Both the position numbers and the translations under genes were made by a program. DNA of 64,000 nucleotides from Mesostigma viride. Taxonomy: Eukaryota; Streptophyta; Mesostigmatophyceae; Mesostigmatales; Mesostigmataceae. The stretch is taken from NCBI GenBank assembly GCA_009746045.1, contig RPFO01000059.1, positions 1,993,716-2,057,715 of the forward strand, in the 5' to 3' direction. Below, piece by piece: positions 17,389 to 29,787 of this stretch (position 1 is the first letter of the stretch; each line of letters begins with the position of its first letter). Under the pieces are notes generated by a model, which was not told the DNA's origin, ran no database searches, and saw only the letters and a program-made list of their open reading frames with translations.

Positions 17389-19295
17389 GGGGACTCGGCG
17401 CGGCGAATTTTTTCCGCGCCAAAAAAATTCCGCGGTACCCTCCGTACCGTGAAAAGTGGGTGCACGGTGCGCGCACCCCTTGCGGAAGTGGCCATGGCGA
17501 CTGCTTTTAGACGAAACGTGACAAATCTGGCTCGCGGAAAGCAGAAAAAATGCTCGATTGTTGGAGAAAATTAGTTACTGATTCTACTTTATGGTGGGAT
17601 GGTTGCGATCTATAATGTCGTGGGCTTTTTTTCTTTACCATCGGCAGGGGGGGTCCGGCCTGAATTTCTGTCGGGATGAATAAAGTATAATGGATGCCTG
17701 CAGGTGTGATTGTCGATTGTTGCCAGTTTTGATGGTCCTAATGGAAGCTAGTTTAATGATGTTTCTAAAGCCGTAAAAATTCCCGCTGCTATCCTTACCT
17801 TTCCCGTCATTTTGCGGTAAGATAACATTAGGCCTGCGCGATGCGCGCCCGACCTCTCCATGAAAGGGTGGCCTTTCTTGTGCGCCTGGGCACGAATAAA
17901 TGCCCGTTATGGTACGTTCTTGTATTAAACGTCCTAAGATAGCGCTTTCCTGCTTTCTTAGCTCGTTGAGCGTAAGCTTTTTGCCTTCTTTCCGGCCAGA
18001 TGCAGCCATGAACTTGCGGGTCCTGGCGCTGCATCGCTAGATTCCTGGATGTTTTTTAGCAAGTTCGTCTGTGACGTGGCTGGCTTGCTGCAGCGCGTGG
18101 CCCGCAACCTGTCGGGAAGGTGTAATGCTTTTATTTACATGCTTCTCTGAAATTTCTTTTGCTTTATAGACAGTTGTGTTCGAGGAAATTCACGCGGTCT
18201 TCCTAAGCAGCGGCATCATTTTCCCCAGACACTGACGAGCTGGCACCTGTCTCCTAAAGAAAGTGGCTCGTCCTTGTTAGAAAGGAGGCAGTGTGCATTT
18301 TGCGGGACACAATGCTTTGGTGGCACATGCGTCAGGTAGGTTGTTCCAATGGTCTCTTCACCTTTCCCACTGAGTAAATGATAGCCTTTGTCATGCTAAC
18401 CAGAGCAGCTAGCCACAGGTTGGCTGGATAAAAAGTCAGCTTATTTTCTCTTTATATACTGCATGTGTGGTCCTCCACATGTCCGGCTTGTTGGGCATTT
18501 TGGAACAGGGTTTTTAATGTGTTGTTGGGTGGAACAACTTGGTTGTTGGCACAAAATCGCACATTATTAGCCTGAGATAGGCATGACATATGCTGCTCAG
18601 GCGTGTCGTCCTACCAGCCTTGTTGATAAGGGTAGACTCACAAGGCTGGCTGTGCCGATGGAGGGGTGGGGCGTATGACGCTCCGGACATCCTCCTCACA
18701 CTCCGTGATCAAAGTGGGCATGTTTTTGGGTGTCTAGGGTAGCAAAACAGATGTCATTTTGGCTCAGCACTAGCTCAATTCTCTTTTAGCGTCTACCCAG
18801 GTGGCATCACAGGAAAATCAATAACTTGAGCTACGCTTGTCAGAATGAGCTCAAATTTTGGCAGTGTGTTTCCCCCCACTCAGTGGAATTTAAAATGTAT
18901 GGATGACCCAATCTGATGTGTTAATGATTTGATTTATTTTTTTTTGCTAAAAAAAGTACCCATTTTGCGGGAAAATTAATAACTCAAACAAATGTGACCA
19001 TTTTGGCCATGTAAATAGCCCAGCTTTTAAAAAAGTGGGGGAACTTTGCAGAAATGTATGGGCAGGTCATTTAGACAAGTGGTTTGTCTTGGGCAGAATA
19101 TCTCATAAATAGCGTCTTTTTCTATTTTTAGCTCGCCACCGGTGCGTGGTTGGGGGTAGTACCCCCAACAAGTGGTGGTATGAATGTCCAAACATCATAT
19201 TTATGGTACCCAATCATCACTAGATGGTTCCCATGTGCATTGGAACTGATACTCACTAAAGTCTGTTTTTCAGGCTTTTGGACGTGCGAGTCCCC
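17389..19295. mobile_element. element B: TTAA-flanked element nested in A
   Basis: 1,907 bp with 9-bp terminal inverted repeats GGGGACTCG / CGAGTCCCC and TTAA at 17385-17388 and 19296-19299. It sits exactly in the TTAA at the centre of a CTCAGTCC...GGACTGAG palindrome of element A. It shares blocks with element C (56954-58838): the terminal CGCGCCAAAAAAATTCCGCG region, GCGGAAGTGGCCATGGCG, GCGGGAAAATTAATAACT, and the hairpin GGGGGTAGTACCCCCAACAA near the right end. The minus-strand ORF 17635-18009 (124 aa) shows weak protein-level similarity to frames in C, but no known domain. Confidence 0.85.
17635..18009 (-). CDS. hypothetical ORF in element B
   Basis: 124 codons, starting MAASGRKEGKKLTLNELRKQ, basic N-terminus. 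A part around ERTITGIYSCPGAQERPPFH can be matched loosely to a broken frame on the minus strand of element C near 57400-57480. No transposase motif is visible. It may be a remnant or exon of a transposase-like gene, or noise. Confidence 0.25.
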   Translation of the reverse strand: MAASGRKEGKKLTLNELRKQESAILGRLIQERTITGIYSCPGAQERPPFHGEVGRASRRPNVILPQNDGKGKDSSGNFYGFRNIIKLASIRTIKTGNNRQSHLQASIILYSSRQKFRPDPPCRW

Positions 19296-19681
19296 TTAAA
19301 CGGACTGAGCTATTTTGGACTTTTTGCTAGCTGGCTTGTGCAGCTCTGTGGCATGTCATGTTGTGAATGCATTGATGGCATGCCTGTGATATAAAGTAAC
19401 TGCCTTTGAAATTCCAGGGCCTTCTGATTTGTGTAAGTGGTCCATATTGCATGATGTATGTCTCAAATCCCATTTTCCGTACCCCCCAGGGGTTGGTGCT
19501 ATTTATAGCACCCAAAAGTCATAGATATGGGACCAATGGCATGTCCCTAAAGAAATTCAACATAAATGCATGCTTGGTACCAAGGGGTAGCCAGAAATTG
19601 TTTTTAGGCCATAGACGAACATATGTGCGAAGATGTGCAACTCAGTCCGTTTAATAGGACTGAGCGTACACCATTTAAGGG
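19296..19681. other. right end of element A
   Basis: Contains a short hairpin (TGGTGCTATTTATAGCACC) and the right subterminal palindrome before the terminal repeat. No gene seen. Confidence 0.5.
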
Positions 19682-19685
19682 TTAA

Positions 19686-20954
19686 GCAATCCCCAGGTTG
19701 TGAAGTGGGCCTGGCTTCACTGAGGGTGGAAGTGTTCACAGAGGGTGCTGTGGTGCTGTCAACAGCAGTAATTGGTGGCTCAGGGCTACTGCTGGGCATG
19801 CTGGAGTTGCCAGATAGAAGTAGTGAGTCCATGCTTAAAGACTCTTCCCCAGGCACGTCTGCCATGGGAGAATAATACTTCTTAATTCTATGACAGCTCA
19901 CCCTGTGACGCTTCCCATTGATATTGTGCTTGACCTCCACGGTCTTGCTGTTTTTGGTAAATCCACGGATGGTTACTGGACCTAGCCAAGTTCCAACCTT
20001 ACCAAAGCTGTTTTCCTTGTAATAGAGAACTTGATCACCTTTTTGGAATACTGGCCTGGAATGGGTTTTATCTTTTTCTGCCAGTTTTGCTGAGGTTTGT
20101 GCACGTGCAGTGTTGTACAGTGCTATCACCTCTGGGGGATATACACCTGCCTGCAGGCCTGCTGGGATTACTTCACCCCACGTGGCATGCAAGACAGGTC
20201 TCATGTTTAGGGTGGTGCACATTTCATGACACCAGAGTGCCCTGTCACAATAGACCCCTGAAGTAGCATCCTTGGAAGGATTTTTGGCTAGTAGGGTTTT
20301 GACAGATCTGATGGTTCTTTCAATGACCCCCTGACCCTCATGATCTTCCAGCCCAGCAATCTCTATTGCTTCACACCCTTCCAGGTCAGTCAGACAAGAA
20401 AATTGTTGATCAAGCAAAATTCTGTCAACTGGGTAGAATCTGGGTAAAGCAATCATGAGTGCAACACGTAGCTGCCCTGCAGACATGCCAGGTAAGGGTT
20501 CCATTACTGTGAACCTGGACCATGAGTCTTTTAGGATCAGGTAGGGTTGGACATCTTTGTTGATGTGCATCACATCCCCCACTATCATGCCCCTATTGGT
20601 GGAAGGAGTTGCAGTATGCCATTTTTGAGGTTTGGGGCTATTGAACTGACATTCTTGACAGTGTTGTCTAGCCAGTTTTACTGCATTCCTGAGTTGTTTT
20701 CCCATGCTACTACCCCCCAGCCGTCTGGCCAGTTCCTCAGCCACTGTTTCATGACCCATGGCTAGGTGCAGCTGATGAGCAAGCTCCTTGATATCTATGG
20801 AGTTGTCAACAGTAGGGGTTAGTGCTTTTATGTAAGGTTCCAGTACAGGGTGTTGGGAGGACAGTAAGGTTGCTGCCTCAAAATCAATTATGCCCTGGTT
20901 GCCATCCCCAATGGTAATGAGATCATCATCCTCAGAGTAACAAGGTGAGAGAAC
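19686..20954 (-). pseudogene. E1 integrase
   Basis: Starts in frame after a UGA that ends gag (20955-20957). HHCC zinc finger: LHLAMGHETVAEEL then CQECQ. Catalytic core: first Asp in IVGDVMHINKD, second in ILLDQQFS, Glu in GQGVIERTIRSVK. A C-terminal segment (DQVLYYKENSFGKVGTWLGP, HRVSCHRIKKYY) resembles the SH3-like C-terminal domain. It would insert the cDNA into the genome. The frame continues into the E1 protease (16060) if element A with one TTAA is taken out, so this pol is integrase-protease-RT. Confidence 0.85.
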
Positions 20955-23704
20955 TCACATTGTTTTTGGTAGCGAGTCCTGTTGCACCGGCTGCCAGGAG
21001 GTCCCAGGGGATGACGTGCGTGCCAGCAACCCGGGCAGAGATCCACGTTGGCCAGGGAGTCGTTGTTGGGGCAGTTGTCCCGTGCCCCTCTGGAAGCACC
21101 TCAGGCAGCGTGGGCCAGGGTTGCCAGGTTGGTTGTTGTTGTTGTTGTTGTTGTTTCCCTGCTGGGACCGGTTCTGGCCCTGCTGGGACCTGTTGTTGTT
21201 GTTGTTTTGGCCCTGTTGGGACCTGTTGTTATTGTTGCCCTGCTGGGACCTGTTGTTGTTATTGTTGTTGTTGTTGTTGTTGGGGTTGCCATGCAGGGGC
21301 ACACGGTGCCACGTGTTGCCACGCCCCTGAGAGCCACTGCCCCCTTGGTGGGAGGACTTGTGGGTCTTGGGTGCCCCCCCTGGCTGGCCTGCCCCTTGCG
21401 TTTGTGGCCTTGGACACCCTGGACCTTGGGGTCCTGGGCCTGGGGGTTGCCAGTACCCAGGGGGTCCACTGCCTCCTCGATATAGAGCATGGCAGCTCTG
21501 AAGTTGTCCCAGAGGGACTTGAGGCCTGTAAGCAGGGTAGCCAGGACAGAAGGTTGCAAATTAGCTTTTGTTAGCCAGGTGTGGATGAGATACCTTGGTT
21601 GGAGCTTGAGAAGCTCAAGGTCTTTCTCAATCATTACCCTGTATGTTTTTGCATCCCCAGAGAGGTTATTCTTGTTCACCTTATATGCAGCAAGCCAGTT
21701 GAAACGTTCTACTGCTTCCATGTGGTTATTGGTAAGCACTAGCTGTTTCAGATCAGTGATAAAGGTAGGCCACTGTTCAATGGCTGCTTCAGGTGTCAGG
21801 GTACGTTCCTGATAGGTTTGAATCAATGCTCTGATTGCAGGAGATGATTGATGGAATGTGGAGGAGGCCCTGAGAGCCTTAAACTGATGTCTAAGGTTAA
21901 GACCTTCCATCCCATACTCCAAAGCAAAACAAATTGCTTAGCTTGTTCAACAGTGTGACCCTCAGGCAAGCCAGCAATATTGATTTTGGATTCCTTTTTA
22001 TGAGGGTTAAACACACCTGTGAGAGGGGGGTTGGCCCTCAAGAAGCCGTCGGTTGCTTGTTGCAGGCGGGTGGGGTCCAGGTTGATGGTCCCCCGCTCAT
22101 ACCGCGACATCAGGGCGCGCAGGCCCTCGACAGTTTGCAGCTGGTTAGCTGTTAACTGCTGGTCTTGCAACGAGGCCAGCTGGCCTGGAGAATGGCGAGC
22201 TGTTCCAGGACATCCCCGCTCCTTGGGGGGCCTCAGCAGGCTGTTGGGTGCCTGTGGCACCTCTGCACCTCCCCCCAGGGCCTCCTGGGGTCCTGGCCAC
22301 CCCCCCTGGTTGGGAGGGGGCCCCAACCCACAGGGCGAACCTGGGGTGGTGGGGGAGGGGGAGGGGGGCCGTGGTGGCCCGGGGGAGCCCGGGGGGTCCG
22401 GGTAACCCCACTGGGTCCAGCCCCATCGGTGGAGGGGCGGGCAGGGGTGTCTGCCGCCTCTCTCCTCCTGGCCTCCTCCCGCATGAGACGCTTCATCTCC
22501 TTGCGTACCTCATGCTCCCGGAGGGCTGCCTGAAAGGCAGCCTCATCCTCGGGTATGTCAGGGAGTGGGTCTCCCATGATCATAGCAGGCCGGACTGGAC
22601 AGTCCGCCTCTTTGCCCTTCCTCGAGCCCAGGGCCAGCAGTCCCTCCTTGTACTGCAGGGTTGGGGGGAGAGGGTTTCTTGCTGGTGGTTTCCAGCGGGG
22701 GGGCTTCTTCAGCTACCACCCCATGTTTGGCCAAGATGGCCTCCGTGACCCTGGCTTGGGTTGGAGGACATGGTTTTAAAATGTGCTGACCGAGCAAGCT
22801 CGGCCAGGTCTTGACTGTCCGCATATTGCATGGGATAGTCAGCATTTTTGAGGAGGTCACGTAACCGCTGGTGGCCTCGCGGTACGCTCCGCCATCGCCT
22901 GGTGGGTGGCCAGGCGACGGGCGGCTCCTCTTCATATTCTTGCCGCTTAGCGGCGAGCCGAAAAGCCGCCTCTCGGCGGACCTCCGGTCGCGCTGCCTCG
23001 CTCGGCGTTCTTCATTTGCCACCAGCGCGGCCTGCTCGACCGCCAGGAGCGCTGGGGTAAGATTGATCTCAGTCTCCCCATCGGGGAGACTGGCAGTGTC
23101 GGACCTCATCGTCGGACATTGGTTGTCCCCGATGGGTTCCACGGGTTTTCGCACCACCCGTGCGAGCTTAATGCTCTCCATGTCCTTCTTCTTGCGAAGA
23201 AGGGACGATGGTCGCCCAAACGTTAGCTCAATGTGGTTGTGTCCCTGGGCGAAAGGGACATTAAGGTTTGATGTGGCGGGACGAAAGGTAATCGTCCCGT
23301 CCGGTGCCACCGAGCCGTCTGACGGGGCATACGCTCCCGAAGAGATGGCAACGGGGGCCGACTGGGAGCCTCAGTGGGGTTTACCACCGAGGTCTCCGCA
23401 GCCATGGCCGCGCCAGCCGTGGTTGCGGCTGGGGCAGCCGCCGGAGTCGAGGGTAAGCCGGTCCCCCGGGGGGAGCCGTCTCGGCCTCCGGCCTCTCAGG
23501 GGAGGGGGGTAGGTCGGTCGGCTTTGCAGCCGCCGTCCCCTCGTCCTGGCAACATTGTGAGTCTTTTTGTTCTTTTTCTTTTTCTTGGAAATGGCCGCAT
23601 CGCCAGCCGGCTTCTGTTGTTGTCTTGGGCATCCGCCGATCCTGCCCATCATCATCCTCGTTGTAGGTAAGCTTCTTAGCGACATTCTTGTTCGTGATAG
23701 CCAT
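20955..23704 (-). pseudogene. E1 gag
   Basis: Gag region of at least five overlapping frames, so broken by several indels. The first ATG is 23704, only 18 bases inside the 5' LTR. It has a charged N-terminal part (about 22558-23310), a helical capsid-like part (21310-22330: RHQFKALRASSTF, EQWPTFITDLKQLVL, AVERFNWLAAYKVNK, LWDNFRAAMLYIEEA) and an Asn-rich tract with Arg-Ser-Gln-Gln-Gly repeats (21120-21290). A Cys/His cluster (CPGCWHARHP...C, about 20992-21045) in another frame may be the nucleocapsid knuckle. The last frame ends at UGA 20955-20957 and is in frame with integrase. Confidence 0.65.
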
Positions 23705-23722
23705 GGTAGCAAATAAAATTCA

Positions 23723-24195
23723 AGTTAGAATGCGGTGGGATATATTGCTTGAGAACACTGAAGGCTGTGAGCAATGAATTGCTTGGTTCATTAGAAAATA
23801 GGTTTACCCTTTATCAACGTTCCTCTCACCGGCTGCGCCGCCAGTGACCGTTGGGTGCAGACCGTTGGCCCGAGGCCACACGATGACAGGTAGCCGTCTA
23901 GTCACTGCATCGTGCGATCACAGATCAATGCACGCTGCAGTACGGTCCCTATCTAGGATACTCTAGTACCGTCCAATGACAGGACACTACGTATACTGGG
24001 TACTGACATCTGTCACGTACCTCAGTACCCAAAGTACCTATCTAGGGAAACGTATGCGACTCGACTAGCATCCCTATCTGCATAGCCCACGTGGTATTTA
24101 TATTCACATACCAACGTAGGTTTACAAGGCTTATTCATACGTTGTATTCACAATGCCTTTGAGACTTAGTCTACAGCAAAGCATGGAGACTAACT
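23723..24195 (-). repeat. E1 5' LTR
   Basis: 473 bp, same as 2187-2659 apart from one base, followed by CCAAC (24196-24200). In element sense it starts AGTTAGTCTCC. Only 18 bases separate it from the first gag ATG, and no standard TGG primer-binding site is visible there. Confidence 0.85.
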
Positions 24196-24200
24196 CCAAC

Positions 24201-25500
24201 CCTCACACGGACCCAGCCAGGTGACCTACGCACGAGCTACCTATTACACATTGACAACTGCGTCCCATGCACAACTACTACATAATCAACCCATAATAAC
24301 AATGTCCGGCCATGACACCCGCCAAAGGGGGGGGACGGGAGACCACGGGTGGGGTCCCCCACCCCCCCCGCCCGGCCCCGGCCACCCCCACCCCCATGCA
24401 CCCATGTGCACACTACAATGGCCATGCAGGATCCCACGAGTATACCCACCTAGCTAGTTCACCTCCCACAACGTACAGTATCCCCACGGCGTAGGCCACC
24501 CACGAAGTTACCCAGTGCCCCACCCTGGCCACCCATGCCCACAGCGCCACCGGCCCCTGCGACCCCACCAAGCCCATCGACTGCACGCCACTCCATAGGA
24601 CTCCCCCCCCACCCCCCACCATGCAGCCCCCGCATACTATGCGGACCGAAGCTCGGCGGGACATCTGAAATGACATGCCGGCACGGGACATCTAAAACGG
24701 GGCCGCCACCACGACCCGATCCGTTGGCACCATCCTGAGTTTAATTAATTGCGCCTCCCGTCGCAGATCAATCTTCGAGGAATCATCCCCGACATTGTGC
24801 CGCCGGCCGGGGATCTGAGGCACCAACCGCCACATCACTGATCCCACTCCCTCCTCCCCCACCACCCTAGTAACCGCCACTGACCACCCCGACCCGTCCA
24901 CGTCCGCGCCCCCCACCTCCGGGCCTTTCCCTCCTACGTACCCCCTCCTACCACCCTTCGATCCGGGCCGCTCTCCCCCCCCGGGCCCCCCTTCAATGCC
25001 ACCACCCCGGTACTCTCCCTCTTTCCCCCCCCGCCTCCCCCCCCGCGCCGCCGACGCCGATGCCGACACCCTCCCACCCCCCCTCCCTCCTCCCCACCAA
25101 AACCGCCACCACACGTTCCAGTGACTGCCACTGTCAACCCAGCTCCTCCGCGTCCCCATCCTCCACTCCCGCCTTTCCCCACCCCCACGCCCTTGGCCCC
25201 GCCACAGGTCATTGCCCGACACACCCTTCCCGCTCTCCTCCCGGCCACCATTACCACCACCCACCACCCTATACTTTGTCCCCCCCCCCCCCCGCCGCCG
25301 ACGTACAAGGAAGCTGCCACCCCCCATGCAGCCACCCCGCCATCCCGCTCCCTCACCACCCCTACCACCACCACCCATCCCCACAATGTCCGCCACCGAC
25401 CACCCATCCCACCGCCACAGCCCACCACCTTCGCTTCCCCCTCCTCCACTCCTTCCCCGCCCGGGCACCCTCCCCTCGGCAACGCGTCTCGGACGACCGG
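24201..25500. repeat. C-rich low-complexity tract, right part
   Basis: Continuation of the tract at 1691-2186. Extreme C over G skew, with runs of C8-C14 and many CCACC. The long minus-strand Gly-rich frames and plus-strand Pro/His/Thr-rich frames are compositional. The minus strand carries many G-runs and could form G-quadruplexes. Confidence 0.6.
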
Positions 25501-26006
25501 CTCCTGCGGACGACCAGTTGGGCAACGTCAACTAAAACAGCTAGTTATAGGTGTTTCTAGATCATGCGGCAATCTGGCGCGGGCGAGGCCCTGGCCGGCC
25601 AGTCTGGCGGCCACCGGGGAATCAATCCCTCCAGGCTACCAATAGGACCAAGCCTTACCCAAGGCCCGCCCCATTGAGTAACCCCGCAGCAAGGGTTTTC
25701 CCCTTCTGGGCCCTATCCCGGCAGGGGTTTTCCCTTCTGGCGCACAGCCCGCATGATGTAGATAGGTCGGCATACCGTCCGTGTCAGTGCGGACACGGCG
25801 AGCTCCCGGCGACGAGCAATTGGAGAATCCGGCGCTTCACCGGCCCCTCAGTCGGTTGGGGGCAACCCTATGGTACTGTTCGCAGCTGCTCTGATCATGT
25901 TTCAACTCATCATTGCTACTTGGCCGTATGAAGTATAAAGCTATAGTAGTCTAGGCGGGCCCGACAACGAGGCCCGCGACCTTATTAGACCTCCAGCTTC
26001 GGCAGA
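25501..26006. other. unassigned stretch
   Basis: No gene recognised. A GGGTTTTCCC(C)TTCTGG unit occurs twice (about 25694-25741). Confidence 0.4.
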
Positions 26007-27800
26007 CCAAGTGTCCCAATGTCCAGGAAAAGGCCTCAATTGAGGCCTTTTTTATATTGGGTGTTGCATGCAGCCAAACAACTTTTTTCCAAATATGAGC
26101 ATAGGCCATGCATTATTATGATTGTTTTGGGGTTGCCAGCACTTAACATCAGTCATATAGCCCCAATACCTATATTTAATTATGATTTGACAAAACAGGG
26201 TGTCGCTGCGGTGGCACCATAAACACAGCATGACCATAGATGCAAGCAGAAAAAAGGCGGTAGTACTCAGTTCCCTCTGCCTCTTAGGTGTCTTTTGGAC
26301 CTTTTGAGGTTTCCCCACAACACGGTAAGCATGGCATGACATGGCATGCTCCCCCAAGGGACGCCTCATACACAATTGCACGGCCGGGGCTGTCGCGCAG
26401 CACTGCAGGCAGCAACAGCCTGCCATGGGTATTGCACGTAACCATGAGGAATCCAAAGCCTCTATTACAAACACGCACAAGGATCATGCATTATAATGAT
26501 AGGTGTGACCTTCCAAGCGCTTAGCTTCACTCACATAGCCCCAATATCTACGTTGTTACGGTATATTCTGACAGGGGTTTGCTGCCGCGGCAGCAGATGA
26601 ACAGCACATGGCAAGATATACAAGCATAACTGGACACCATTTGCACTGTCTTCTAGACCTCTAGCTTGATTTTAAGCTTTGCAAGGGTTGCCTGAGACAT
26701 GGCCAGCATGGCAGGACCTGCCATGCTTCTTATGGAAAGCAAACACGTCTACACAGTGGGGGCCAGCCGCAGAGCACTGCACGAAGTAAGATAGCCTGCC
26801 TTACGTCACCTCGGCATTAGGCGCCGATAGGCAGCTAAAAACTGGCGATATCACAAGCAAATCGATGCCATTCCCTTTCTACCACCAGGACGCACTTACC
26901 TTTCGACACACCCCTCACACCCGGGATCACTAAGCACGCATATGCGTTGGCGCTGAACGTGGCTGCATCAGAAAAGCTGTTCAAGCTCGGCGTTTTCAAG
27001 TTGTCCGGAAGCGATGCAGCCCGCTAATCTGGCCGGACAGACGCTCCATGCGTCGTCCATTGGCGTATGAAAGCGGCTGCAGCGGCCTCACCAGCGCTGT
27101 TCGCATACTTGCGCTCCCATATCTGGGGGCGCGCGCGCGTTTATTGTCCGCAACCCAGTTTTTCCTAGCTAAAAACACCCCTTCCTCTACCTATGGATTC
27201 ACGACAAAAGGCTCGAATATAACCAGCGCCCCTTTAGTCACGGCTGCCCCAACATCCCCCCCGCCGTTCCGCTAGTCTCCTTCCCACCATATCGAAGCAT
27301 CGTCCTGCTGGCAGGCGCACTATCAACGCCATCTACGCCCCATCTGAACTTCACTAACCTGGCATTCAGCACACAAATAACGACCCCACGAATTTATAAA
27401 TCGGCTTTTGACACATTTAGCGGTCGGGCTAGCTTCAAGGATAATTTATCTGCCCAACGCGCTCCATACTGCTCGAAATGATGCACGAACGTGGCCATAC
27501 GGTCCATTTTACTCGAGGCCGCCATGGTCGTGCATTCGTGAAAATTCCTCGTCCCGTTGCACGAAAGTGGCCAAAATAGGTACTTTTCCACCTCACGTAT
27601 TTTTCAGTAACCGTCGACCCCTGTCGACCCAAACGGGTCAGGACGCTCAGCACATGTACCAGATTCGCGCCACTGGGGCCGGACGACCCATAGGACCGGT
27701 CCTTCCCGCCAAAATACCGTACTTTGTGAGATCTTGGTAAAAAAGGCCTCAATTGAGCCAAAAGGCCTCAATTGAGGCCTCTGGACACTGAGACACAAGG
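26007..27800. mobile_element. element G: TIR element with palindromic subtermini
   Basis: Outer inverted repeat of about 20 bp (CCNNGTGTCYCARTGTCCAG) at 26007-26026 and 27781-27800. Just inside each end is the perfect palindrome AGGCCTCAATTGAGGCCT (26031-26048 and 27763-27780), with an extra partial copy at 27744-27757. Inside, about 26110-26250 and 26488-26630 look like a diverged tandem duplication around CATGCATTAT and ATAGCCCCAATA. No transposase is recognisable and I could not fix a target duplication, so the superfamily is open. Confidence 0.55.
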
Positions 27801-28190
27801 CGGGACAGCCGGTGTACTGCCGGAAGGGGGCGGCTGATCTACGTCGGCCACAAGCCCTGGCACGCGACCCCAGCGACCCGACCGCGGCCCGGCAGCGACG
27901 TCCAGATCCGCCCCAGCTTAGGGGAATACAGCAGTAGTAGTGTAGAATAGTTAGACAGTGGCCTTGTACATGCACGCCTACTACAGGCACTATACCAGCT
28001 GACTTATGAAAATTAGTCATGTATGTACATGTGTGCCCACATGGGCGCGCCACACACCAGATGATGCCTAGCTTTATTATTTAGTTACTGCTGTGACTAC
28101 GCTGATCGAGAGCCACTCTCTGCTGAGAAGCCATGCCTTAGCTTTTGTATAGCCATGCTGATCTTCCCTCCCCATGACAGGCTCCGGCCC
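27801..28190. other. unassigned stretch
   Basis: No gene or clear repeat seen. Confidence 0.4.
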
Positions 28191-28440
28191 GGCTTAGCTG
28201 GGTTGAGCTTGATAGATCGTGGGGGTGCAGGTGCCCTGGTGCACCTCGAGCAAGTGTCGTTTACATTCCCACCCTTGCAGGAAGTTGCTTAGAATGTATT
28301 AAAAGCCATATGCCCCTTCTCCGGGATTAAGTAATAGACACGTGACTGCGTCACATGAGCATAAGTCCTCAGTGCATGGGAGGGGAACATGGGATGGAAT
28401 GGATGGTGTAAGCTATCTAGGTCCTAGCTAGCTAGTTACA
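28191..28440. repeat. dispersed repeat copy 2
   Basis: About 28214-28345 is similar to 55-190. It ends in a GGGATGGAATGGATGG-like simple tail. Probably the 3' end of a non-LTR element. Confidence 0.4.
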
Positions 28441-28841
28441 GGGGTGTGGGCACCCCGGCCCGAATCGCTATGAATGCCATACGCGGTCACACGCGGAGCC
28501 CCCACAGACTTGCCCGGGGTGGTCTCCTTCATCACTACTTGCCATCTATCCTTGCGTACCATCGAGCCTCCATATTACAGACAAACCAGGAGGCTGCCCG
28601 GGCGTGAGCCCGTCGCGTCTAGTGAAGCACATGTCCATGCCGAGTCTAATAATCACGAAACGTCCACGGGTGGCGGCCCTGCCGCGCGCGGGGCCCTGGG
28701 GCACGCCAGGTGAGGACATATCGCCCAGGCTGGGTGGGCTTGGTGCCAGCGTTGCGCGTGTAGTTCGGACTATATGTAGTAGTAGGGGTCAAGTACTCTC
28801 ACCTTGTTTGCCATGTGCACACCCCCATCAGGCAGGACCGA
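28441..28841. other. unassigned stretch
   Basis: No gene recognised; the short open frames have no domain. Confidence 0.4.

Positions 28842-29787
<946 letters not shown>

Larger units (their letters stand above)
16065..19681. mobile_element. element A: TTAA-flanked piggyBac-like DNA element
   Basis: 12-bp perfect terminal inverted repeat CCCTTAAATGGT / ACCATTTAAGGG with TTAA duplications. Subterminal near-palindromes built on CTCAGTCC...GGACTGAG occur at both ends; the left one forms a hairpin at about 16079-16132. TTAA targets and CCC ends fit the piggyBac superfamily. No piggyBac transposase with its DDD core could be recognised, so it is probably non-autonomous or decayed. Short open frames at 16438-16659 and 16647-16841 have no recognisable domain. 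Element B lies inside. Confidence 0.8.
2187..24195 (-). mobile_element. E1: copia-like LTR retrotransposon with nested insertions
   Basis: The ends are two 473-bp direct repeats (2187-2659 and 23723-24195) that differ at only one position I could find (2194/23730). They are flanked by CCAAC at 2182-2186 and 24196-24200. Coding is on the minus strand in the order gag, integrase, protease, RT, RNase H. Gyp1 (4595-15365) and element A with nested B (16065-19681) lie inside. The element without insertions is about 7.6 kb. The one-in-473 LTR difference says the insertion is young, and the nested elements are younger still. Confidence 0.9.

Noticed and set aside
16065-19681. Complete autonomous piggyBac
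   Set aside because: Ends fit, but no frame shows a transposase core; called piggyBac-like only.
20945-21574. Cys-rich plus-strand protein over E1 gag
   Set aside because: Antisense shadow of the Asn-rich (AAC)n part of gag.
24692-25531. 279-residue Gly/Arg-rich frame on the minus strand
   Set aside because: Arises from the C-rich tract; no domain, and the opposite strand is equally open.
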